From Candidatus Saccharibacteria bacterium oral taxon 488 (GTDB lineage: Bacteria > Patescibacteriota > Saccharimonadia > Saccharimonadales > Saccharimonadaceae), in contig CP039999.1 of the NCBI GenBank assembly GCA_013099195.1, forward strand, positions 372,001 through 436,000: 64,000 nucleotides of DNA, read 5' to 3'. The first letter of the stretch is position 1; the number at the start of each line of letters is the position of its first letter. The translations under genes and the position numbers were made by a program. Positions 1-6,438 of the stretch are shown here, in pieces. Under the pieces are notes generated by a model. It saw nothing but the letters and a program-made list of their open reading frames with translations. It was not told the DNA's origin and made no database searches.

Positions 1-475
1 CAAGTAATGTCGTAAGCCATTCGCGCCATTCGTCAACATGCGTATAGCCCAGGCGTGTTTTGACGCTGACTGGTAATCCAGCAGTTTTAGCAGCGGCGAT
101 GGCAGCAACTGCTACGTCGGGTCGGCGGATGAGCGCTGCGCCACCAGATTTGATGGCGGATTTGGCGGGGCAGCCCATGTTGATGTCGATACCGTCGAAG
201 CCAAGCCTGGCACAATAGCCAGCAAATTGCTCCATGTCGCCCGGCTCACCGCCCCATATCTGGGCGACCAATGGATGCTCATCGTCGGTTTTGACCAGCC
301 GCCCAGCGATGGCCTTGTCGCCAGCGTGTACCCAGCCGGTGGCATTGGCGAACTCGGTGAAAAACACGTCGGGCGCGCCCGCCTGCTTCACGACATGACG
401 AAACACCACGTCGGTGATGGCTTCCATCGGCGCCAAGATGAAAAATGGCTGCGGTAGATTGTCCCAAAAGGTCAT
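1..475 (-). CDS. dus: tRNA-dihydrouridine synthase, C-terminus cut by window edge
   Basis: FMN-dependent reduction of uridine to dihydrouridine in the tRNA D-loop. Only the N-terminal ~158 residues lie in the window; the gene runs off position 1. Reading the minus strand from the ATG at 475 gives an uninterrupted TIM-barrel start with the Dus signatures LAPMEAITD (residues ~14-22) and NMGCPAKS (near residue 100, followed by GGAALIRRPD). The start codon lies two bases after the stop of the upstream Fic gene, so the two are almost certainly one operon. Which Dus subfamily this is cannot be told from the fragment. Confidence 0.93.
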   Translation of the reverse strand, partial: MTFWDNLPQPFFILAPMEAITDVVFRHVVKQAGAPDVFFTEFANATGWVHAGDKAIAGRLVKTDDEHPLVAQIWGGEPGDMEQFAGYCARLGFDGIDINMGCPAKSAIKSGGAALIRRPDVAVAAIAAAKTAGLPVSVKTRLGYTHVDEWREWLTTLL

Positions 476-477
476 GT

Positions 478-1398
478 TCACGTCACCAGTCCTTTGCTAA
501 ACAATATACTTTCCGCGATAAATAGACGCAGCGCCTCTAGCTCGCCGCAAACCTGCGCTCGCTCCAGATAGGTATAGTACGCTCGCTTGCGCTCTTTGGT
601 GACGAGGGGCGGCACCAGTCCCAATTGCAGGGCCTGAACGAAGAGCAAGAGTCGCCCGGTGCGACCGTTGCCATCGCTAAATGGATGGATTTTTTCAAAT
701 GTTGCATGAGTACGGGCGAGCCATTCAATTGGCTCTGTTTTGGGCAATCTGTTCATTTCGTCAATACATTCCGACATCGCTTCAGTGATGCGCAGATGGT
801 TTACTGTTGTGACGCGGCTACCCATGATGCGCACACCGTGCCGGCGGTAGAGTCCGGCGTCAGACACCAGCGTATTCATTAGTCGGACGTGCGTTTGCAA
901 GATCAGCTCTTCGCTCCACGTAAAATGTGCCCCTTCTTTGTGTAAGGTATCCAGTAGAAAGTAGAGCGCAGTGCGGTGGTTACGGGCCTCTATCTGTTCG
1001 CGCGCTGTCTTGTTGGCGAGGACGCGATTATCATCGTTCAGCACCTCTGCGACGTCTGCTAGGGTCATTGTGCTACCCTCGATCGTGTTCGTGTGGTAGG
1101 TCAAGTGGAGCGTCAGGATGTCAAGTAGTTCTTGATTCGCCAGGAGTGTCCGGATCGTCATGCGGCTGGCCTGGGCGGCACGTTCAGTAGCGAGGCGCTT
1201 CGCCTCGTCGATGGTGTCCTGCCCGATCATCTCTTGATGTAATAGCCGAATATTCGCCAGGTTTTTGGCACGCGGCGACATGTGTTGGTGTACCCAGGCG
1301 TTGAGTGTACGCACCGGCACATCTAAGCGACGCGCTAGTTGTTCTTGGGTGAGGCCTGTCCGCATCAGAATTTCTTGGAGTAATTGCGCAGCATTCAT
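478..1398 (-). CDS. Fic-domain protein with N-terminal HTH and inhibitory helix
   Basis: 306 aa. Residues ~1-50 look like a Cro/XRE-type helix-turn-helix (TGLTQEQLARRLDVPVRTLN). A Fic domain follows, with the full catalytic motif HPFSDGNGRTGR at 238-249, so it should transfer AMP (or another nucleotide part) to a protein target. TNTIEG at 103-108 fits the (S/T)xxxE(G/N) inhibitory motif of class II Fic proteins, so the enzyme is probably self-inhibited. A DNA-binding domain in the same chain, plus a palindrome inside its promoter, suggests autoregulation. It is followed two bases later by dus. A housekeeping regulator or a toxin-like role are both possible; no separate antitoxin gene is seen. 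Confidence 0.92.
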   Translation of the reverse strand: MNAAQLLQEILMRTGLTQEQLARRLDVPVRTLNAWVHQHMSPRAKNLANIRLLHQEMIGQDTIDEAKRLATERAAQASRMTIRTLLANQELLDILTLHLTYHTNTIEGSTMTLADVAEVLNDDNRVLANKTAREQIEARNHRTALYFLLDTLHKEGAHFTWSEELILQTHVRLMNTLVSDAGLYRRHGVRIMGSRVTTVNHLRITEAMSECIDEMNRLPKTEPIEWLARTHATFEKIHPFSDGNGRTGRLLLFVQALQLGLVPPLVTKERKRAYYTYLERAQVCGELEALRLFIAESILFSKGLVT

Positions 1399-1449
1399 GT
1401 CGTGATATTACCAAAACATCATGATGTTTGTCAAATAGCACGATGTTTG
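1399..1449 (-). promoter_or_regulatory. Leaderless fic promoter with palindromic operator
   Basis: On the minus strand: TTGACA at 1429-1434, 18-bp spacer, TAATAT at 1405-1410, then only six bases before the fic ATG, so transcription should begin at or near the start codon. The spacer is almost filled by the perfect 16-bp palindrome AAACATCATGATGTTT (1414-1429). A further copy of its half-site GATGTTTG lies at 1442-1449, 19 bp from the first copy at 1423-1430. This is a good candidate operator for the HTH domain of the Fic protein. Confidence 0.8.
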
Positions 1450-1898
1450 CTAGGAGTCTGATGGTATGGTAGCGAGGGTTTTTGGATGTACAAGTGGCTA
1501 CCCCTGCCCGACAATCATCCCCCCAAAAAAGGTGAAATCCCCGCGTCAATGATGACGCGGGGTGGTGGACTCAAGCGGTTCTGCTCGGAGTTGATCTCAT
1601 CGCTGAGAAAAACTGCTACGAGTGAACTCGCGAGTCCTGAGGATTTAAGAACGGTAGCGTCACAAGCACGCAGATTCCGTTCCGATGAACAGGCGAGACC
1701 TTGAAAGGCGAAGGTCCCTTTAGCCTATCCATACCGCTGGCTCAAGTTACTGCTTGATGATGACAGTAACGAACCGCTTGTAGCGGTTGCTAGATGGGCG
1801 AAAACAATGCTGTTTTCGTGATAGACCAGAGTGGAGGTTATTGGCCTATCATGCGTACTGTTTGCAGCTCAACGCTGAGCTATAGCACGCACCCCAGC

Positions 1899-1969
1899 GG
1901 ATGTGGCGGGAGTCGAACCCGCGAGGCTCGGCGGTTTTTTAAGACCTCGCCTCCTGACCTAGCACACCC
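1899..1969 (-). other. tRNA-like fold (acceptor and T-arm only)
   Basis: A 7-bp acceptor-like helix GGGTGTG/CACATCC (with one G-T pair) encloses 71 nt. It ends in a perfect T-arm, GCGGG-TTCGACT-CCCGC (1906-1922). The D-arm and anticodon arm do not fold properly: position 8 is C not T, and the would-be anticodon loop CTTAAAA has a stem with at most two pairs. No CCA is encoded. I read it as a tRNA-like domain inside a larger RNA or a decayed tRNA, not a working tRNA. Confidence 0.45.
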
Positions 1970-2053
1970 TATGATCTGTTTTTCCGAGACTTAACGGATC
2001 TCGGCGGGGGATCACCCCCGGGACTTTTCGTGTCCCGCCTGCAAACGGCCAGG

Positions 2054-2224
2054 CTATTTCAGGACGGTGCTACCACAGTGGCAGCACCGATACCCGTGCT
2101 GCTTTTGCAGGGCGTTGCCATCATACCAGATGGTCTGATGGCAACACGAGCAGGTTGATCTCGTGGTGTCGTTACCACGAGACTCCTTACTTGTTCGGAC
2201 ATAGTCATAACCGAATAGTCCCAT
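2054..2224 (-). CDS. 56-aa zinc-ribbon microprotein
   Basis: The ORF starts at an ATG at 2224 with a strong Shine-Dalgarno AGGAGGTG six bases upstream and ends at TAG (2054-2056). The C-terminal half carries two CxxC knuckles, C25xxC28 and C47xxC50, separated by 18 residues that include IWYDG and GYRC, which is the usual layout of a zinc ribbon. The N-terminus begins MGLFGYDYVRTS. It sits inside a strongly structured transcript with a ~130-nt folded leader and a long folded 3' region. Function unknown; a small nucleic-acid or protein-binding zinc ribbon is the reasonable guess. I do not recognise a named family. Confidence 0.7.
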   Translation of the reverse strand: MGLFGYDYVRTSKESRGNDTTRSTCSCCHQTIWYDGNALQKQHGYRCCHCGSTVLK

Positions 2225-2361
2225 GAGTTTCACCTCCTCTCACGGGACTTGGCGGGTTGCAGTGAGTGAAGCGCTTTCCACCAGACACTACTCTGCGGAT
2301 GCAGAGTGATAGGCGTCTGAGCGCACTCACCCAACAACTCTTCGACGAAGAGTCAAGTACG

Positions 2362-2390
2362 TTTATATCATACATAACTCAAAAAGTCAA
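2362..2390 (-). promoter_or_regulatory. Promoter of the structured RNA/zinc-ribbon locus
   Basis: TTGACT (2385-2390), 17-bp spacer, TATAAA (2362-2367) on the minus strand. The predicted start (~2355) falls at the base of the first hairpin (2337-2353), so the transcript begins with structure and reaches the zinc-ribbon ATG after ~130 nt. Confidence 0.75.
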
Positions 2391-2489
2391 CAACCCCCAG
2401 TGATCTATTTCAATACAGCATAAGGTTCTAGCGGGAGTGAATCTGGGCAGAGAGTCGTGTCCTTATTCTCGCTATGCCCCGCGGAGGGA

Positions 2490-5400
2490 TTACCACTCCT
2501 CTGTCAATAAATCCTGCTCAAACTGCACCATCCCCTTATAATCCGCTGAATACCCAGAAATATCCGGTAGTTCCAGGGTGGTGATTTTCTGCCAGACGAC
2601 GCTGATCAGCCGGGCGAATTCAGCTAGTTCTTCCTCAGAGAACGTGTCTTCCAAGCTGAGGATGTCGCCGGTTTTCGTATCTGGCTCGACGAATTGTAGG
2701 CGGGCGCCGGTGAAGCTGAAATTGCCATAATCACGTGATGACGTGACCAGGAGTTGATAAAACATCAGCTGCTGGCGGTATTTGTGGAGCTTGATTTTTT
2801 CATAATCAGATGTGCCCTTCCAGGAGTGTGACGGCTTGCCGGTCTTGTAATCGGTCACGAATATGGTTTTATTATTCTTATCAATGTCGGCGACGTCCAG
2901 CTTGCCGGTCAGGCGCGCGCTGCTAACGACGACGCCTTGATGAGCGAAATCAAGTTCCGCGAGCTCCGTGTCATGAAAATCGGACGATTTGGCGTCCAGA
3001 AACACCGTCAGCGCCGCCGTGCCCTTGTCTAGATATAGCTTGAAATCGTCCGGCGGCAGGTGCTGAGCCTCGAGCGATGTGCGAAAATAGTGGAGAATGC
3101 GTTCGGTAGGTGGCAGATGATGGTCAGCGCGCAGTAGGTTGTGCAGCTGCTGGAGACTGGCGTGAATGGCGGTGCCGTAGCTGGCGGCGGGACTTTTGGC
3201 GGACGGAAAGCGTAGCAGATTATTCAACAAAAAGTTCTGCGGACCGCCGCGCGAGACGTCGAGGAAACTATTGAGATGAGTAACGGAAAGTTTGTAGGTC
3301 TCTAAGGTCGGCGCCAGTACATCCTGGAGCTCCGCGGTAATCGGCGCGCTCAGCCGCGTGCTCCAGTCGGTTTGCGCCACGGTGATTTGCGCTGCGGGCG
3401 TATCGGCAGCGGGGATAATCGTCGGCGTGTGGTCGGTCAGAAAACTGGCGATCATGGTGTCGCTGCCGGCGTCGTTGGTCTGGGAGTACGTCATGGTCAA
3501 GGTGGTTTTGGCGCGGGTCATCGCCACGAAGAATAGCCGTAGCCGCTCGTCGTAGCTGGCGCCAGCGGGCTGGAGCTGGAGGTTGGCGGGATAGCGAATC
3601 AGCCGCGAGCGCGAGCGGACTTTCTCGCCCCAGGCACTGTCGATTGCCCCGATGACGAAGACATGCGGGAATTCCAGACCTTTGGATTTATGGGCGGTCA
3701 TCAGGTTGATGGCGCCGCCGAGGGCGCTGGCCTGGGGGCGGATGTGCGTCAGGCGGGTTTTGGTCGAGCGGTGCAGGTCGATGAATTCCAGGAAGTCCGC
3801 CAGCGTCGGGATTTCGTCGGTAGCGCGGTCGCGTAATTTTTGGCGCAGCGTGCGCAGGCTCTCGAGCGTGGCTAGGTAGGCGTCGGGGTGTTTGGCAAGG
3901 GCTTCAGGCGAAAAGTAGTGGGCAGCGAGAGAATTAAGCGAAGAGCCTTTACTGGGACTCCTCTTTTCGCGCCGGGCGTCTGAGGACGCTCGGGCTGCAA
4001 TCGCTGTACGGAGCTTTAAGGAAAGCTCCTCGCCGGTTGGTTGCAATCGCTGTACGGAGTCGATTGGAGTAATTCCAGCACTCATCTCTAGCCCTAGTAA
4101 CTTATCCAACTGCTCCTCCAGCGGCAAATTTGGTACGTCCCTGGCTCGCTCCAGCAGCCACTCGCCAAACGGCTGAAAAGTGCTGCTTGACAGCATACTC
4201 TCCAGCCATAGCTGCCGATGGTTATAGGCATGGAGGCTGAGCCGCCAGATATCCAGCGCCGAAAAGCCAAACGCCGGATGGGCGATGACCTCTGGCAGCA
4301 GACTGTTGGCGGCGTCGAGATTATTCTGATGAATCGCCATGACCACCCGCGCCAGCTTGTCCAGCGCTTGAATAATATCCTGCTCTAAAATATCATCGTG
4401 CCGCTCGTAATTGACCGTCAGATTCTGGCGATACAGGTGCGGCAGCAGCTCGATCAGCTCCTTGTGATGGCGGGCGATGACGGTGATGTGCGCTGGGTTT
4501 TCGCCGCGTTTGATCAGCTCGGCAATTTGCTGTGCTACCCCTGCCCGCTCCTCGCTCGCCGAGGTAAATTCCTGCACCTGAACCTGGGCGCCGCTACCAG
4601 ACGCATGCGCGGTCAATTGCTTTGACAAGCCGTCAATGGTGTTCTCCAGGCGATCCGTCCCTTGGGTGATCACCCCGCGCGCCGCCGTCAGGATGTCAGC
4701 TGCCGAGCGGTAATTGTCCGTCAGCACGATGATTTTCGGGTCGTGATAGCGCTGGCGGAAGCGCTGGATATTGCCAACATCCGCGCCCTGAAAACTAAAA
4801 ATCGCCTGATCGTCGTCGCCGACCGCCATGATGTTGGGATTGTCCTCATTGCCGGTCAGGTCAAATAGTAGCCGCAGCTGCGCCAGGTTGGTGTCCTGAA
4901 ATTCGTCGACCATGATGAACTGGAATTGTTCCTGGAGGTTGGCGCGTAGTTCCGGGTGAGTCTCGCAGGCTTGAATGACGGACAAAATCATGTCGTCGTA
5001 GTCAAACAGCGAGCGCTCGGCTAGGGCGTTGCCGTATGCTTCGTAGACGTCAATGGCGGCGGATAGTTTCTCGCTGGCAGTGGCGTCTTTGAGGACGAAT
5101 TCGCCGCTGGCGTTCTTTTCACACCACTTGTTTTTCCAGGTGGTCAGCGGTTTGGCGGAGCTAGCGTCGATGGCCTCTTGGGCCGCGTGAGCGATGCTGA
5201 GTGCCAGAACGTGGGCGTACGGGGTGATGGAGGACGGTAGATTGGTGATTGTAACAGAATTTCCCTCGCCGATTCTCTCGATAATCTTCTCTGCTAATGG
5301 CGCAAATAATTCAATGGTTTTTTTAGAAATTTTACTGGCAAATACCTGCTGGATATCAGGGGCAATGTCGGCGATAATGCGCTGGTTATCCGCCATCACT

Positions 5401-5906
5401 AGCCGCAGCTCCGCCGGCGTGAGGCCGCTCTGTTTGAACTCGGAAATAACTCGGATTAACTCACTGGTGTAGACGAACTCACCGTTGTTTTTAGCGCTTA
5501 GCGGATTACGCCAGTCAAGCCCCTCGAGGATCCCCGTCACAATTTGGTGCTGCGTCAGCTCATCTGCCGGCTGGGCATCAGCGCCGCGGAAAAAGTATTG
5601 GCGGTGCTGATTGATAATCTCCGTGCCGAAGCTGTGAAAGGTGTGAATGGCGATTTTATACGCATCCTCGCCGATGATCTGGCGCAGGCGCTGGCGCATG
5701 TTGGCGGCGCCGCTCTCGGTAAACGTCAGGCACAAAATACTATCCGGCAGCGTGTCGGTCTGGCGCAAAATCTGGGCGGTGCGCATGCTCAGCAGTTCGG
5801 TCTTGCCTGTGCCCGGTCCGGCGATCACCAGGAGCGAGCCGTGAATGTAATCGACCGCCTGGCGCTGATTGGCGTTCAGTTTGGCGTAGCGCGTGTCAAA
5901 GTCCAT
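2490..5906 (-). CDS. UvrD/Rep-family ATP-dependent helicase fused to a PD-(D/E)XK nuclease
   Basis: 1138 aa, superfamily 1A DNA helicase. Walker A GPGTGKT is at residues 30-36, VDEFQDT at 333-339, motif III GDDDQAIFSFQG at 363-374 and NYRS at 399-402. Further on are the late motifs HKSKGLEFPHVFV and FFVAMTRAKTT. The last ~250 residues form a PDDEXK_1 (RecB/Cas4-type) nuclease with the conserved Asp near 1004 (LDVADID), the D-x-K core VTDYKTGK (D1019, K1021) and the QLMFYQLL helix at 1046-1053. The architecture resembles AddA/RecB-type end-processing enzymes more than plain PcrA, so double-strand break repair or replication restart is likely. No AddB/RecC partner is nearby. TACAAT ends six bases before the ATG, so the mRNA is probably leaderless. 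The 5' end is divergent from the gene at 5962. Confidence 0.92.
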   Translation of the reverse strand: MDFDTRYAKLNANQRQAVDYIHGSLLVIAGPGTGKTELLSMRTAQILRQTDTLPDSILCLTFTESGAANMRQRLRQIIGEDAYKIAIHTFHSFGTEIINQHRQYFFRGADAQPADELTQHQIVTGILEGLDWRNPLSAKNNGEFVYTSELIRVISEFKQSGLTPAELRLVMADNQRIIADIAPDIQQVFASKISKKTIELFAPLAEKIIERIGEGNSVTITNLPSSITPYAHVLALSIAHAAQEAIDASSAKPLTTWKNKWCEKNASGEFVLKDATASEKLSAAIDVYEAYGNALAERSLFDYDDMILSVIQACETHPELRANLQEQFQFIMVDEFQDTNLAQLRLLFDLTGNEDNPNIMAVGDDDQAIFSFQGADVGNIQRFRQRYHDPKIIVLTDNYRSAADILTAARGVITQGTDRLENTIDGLSKQLTAHASGSGAQVQVQEFTSASEERAGVAQQIAELIKRGENPAHITVIARHHKELIELLPHLYRQNLTVNYERHDDILEQDIIQALDKLARVVMAIHQNNLDAANSLLPEVIAHPAFGFSALDIWRLSLHAYNHRQLWLESMLSSSTFQPFGEWLLERARDVPNLPLEEQLDKLLGLEMSAGITPIDSVQRLQPTGEELSLKLRTAIAARASSDARREKRSPSKGSSLNSLAAHYFSPEALAKHPDAYLATLESLRTLRQKLRDRATDEIPTLADFLEFIDLHRSTKTRLTHIRPQASALGGAINLMTAHKSKGLEFPHVFVIGAIDSAWGEKVRSRSRLIRYPANLQLQPAGASYDERLRLFFVAMTRAKTTLTMTYSQTNDAGSDTMIASFLTDHTPTIIPAADTPAAQITVAQTDWSTRLSAPITAELQDVLAPTLETYKLSVTHLNSFLDVSRGGPQNFLLNNLLRFPSAKSPAASYGTAIHASLQQLHNLLRADHHLPPTERILHYFRTSLEAQHLPPDDFKLYLDKGTAALTVFLDAKSSDFHDTELAELDFAHQGVVVSSARLTGKLDVADIDKNNKTIFVTDYKTGKPSHSWKGTSDYEKIKLHKYRQQLMFYQLLVTSSRDYGNFSFTGARLQFVEPDTKTGDILSLEDTFSEEELAEFARLISVVWQKITTLELPDISGYSADYKGMVQFEQDLLTEEW

Positions 5907-5961
5907 GAGTCAATTGTAGCACGCTGGCACAAGCACCGGTAACAATGGTAAAATAGAAGGT

Positions 5962-6438
5962 ATGCATGATGAACGGGCGCTCGCGGCGCTGATTGATGAT
6001 CAGTTTGGACTGACGGTCGAGATCCAGTCGGTTGTGTTGCCGATGAGCGATGTCAGCCGCACGGCACAGGCGACGGTGGTGCTTGATAGGACGGGCGAAT
6101 TGTTGGCTTACATCACAGCGCGGGCCATCATGACGCTGGGCGATGTCAAGCGGTTGGTGCGGCGAATGGGCTTGCGGCCGGAGCGATTCGTACCGCCAAA
6201 ACACCAGCCGAATTACTTTGACGACGTGGCGACTGAGAAGTTTCAGGCGGTTTTTCCGGGGATGAATGTGACTTCGCCGGATGACTTGATATATTATCGG
6301 ACGCTGGTGCCGTATAATCCAGCCCTGGTCGTCATATCAGAGGTCAGGCGCAGTGAGATATACCAATTTGACCCGGACGCCCGCGGCGGCTATCGTGTCG
6401 GGGCGCGATTACATTACAAAAGGAGCGAGGCAATATAA
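5962..6438 (+). CDS. Conserved hypothetical protein upstream of a P-type ATPase
   Basis: 158 aa, soluble, no signal peptide or membrane segment. I do not recognise the family. Visible features are an N-terminal alpha/beta stretch (DERALAALIDDQFGLTVEIQ), a basic middle (KRLVRRMGLRPERFVPPKH) and an aromatic C-terminal half. Its TAA stop overlaps the ATG of the ATPase gene by one base (TAATG), so the two are translationally coupled and probably work together. TAAAAT with an upstream TG (extended -10) ends seven bases before the ATG, so the transcript is probably leaderless. Confidence 0.75.
   Translation: MHDERALAALIDDQFGLTVEIQSVVLPMSDVSRTAQATVVLDRTGELLAYITARAIMTLGDVKRLVRRMGLRPERFVPPKHQPNYFDDVATEKFQAVFPGMNVTSPDDLIYYRTLVPYNPALVVISEVRRSEIYQFDPDARGGYRVGARLHYKRSEAI

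Larger units (their letters stand above)
1530..2355 (-). ncRNA. Candidate large structured RNA/mRNA locus of unknown class
   Basis: A promoter at 2362-2390 faces into this stretch, which separates uvrD-like and fic and holds almost no coding sequence except a 56-codon ORF (2054-2224). It is dense with inverted repeats. Upstream of the ORF are hairpin 2337-2353, stem 2262-2275/2320-2330, stem 2282-2286/2315-2319 and hairpin 2290-2307. Downstream are GGGGG/CCCCC with a TGAT loop, CCGAGA/TCTCGG, a tRNA-like fold (1899-1969), AGCTCA/TGAGCT, GATAGGCC/GGTCTATC, CGAAAACA/TGTTTTCG, AACCGC/GCGGTT, GTTACTG/CAGTAAC, GACCTT/AAGGTC and GAACGG/CCGTTC. A CTCA-GCGA-TGAG hairpin has a GNRA loop only on the minus strand. 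A 10-bp hairpin CCCCGCGTCA/TGACGCGGGG near 1545-1565, then a T-run at 1531-1536 region, may end it. I found no match by eye to tmRNA (no GGATTCGACGGG) or RNase P (no GAGGAAAGTCC). Confidence 0.5.

Noticed and set aside
1899..1969. A true tRNA (Leu TAA or suppressor type)
   Set aside because: Acceptor and T-arm fit, but position 8 is C, the D-arm is missing and the anticodon stem has at most two pairs.
1530..2355. tmRNA (standard or two-piece) or RNase P RNA
   Set aside because: No GGATTCGACGGG, no tag ending in Ala-Ala, no 5' partner for the acceptor at tmRNA distance in either order, and no GAGGAAAGTCC.
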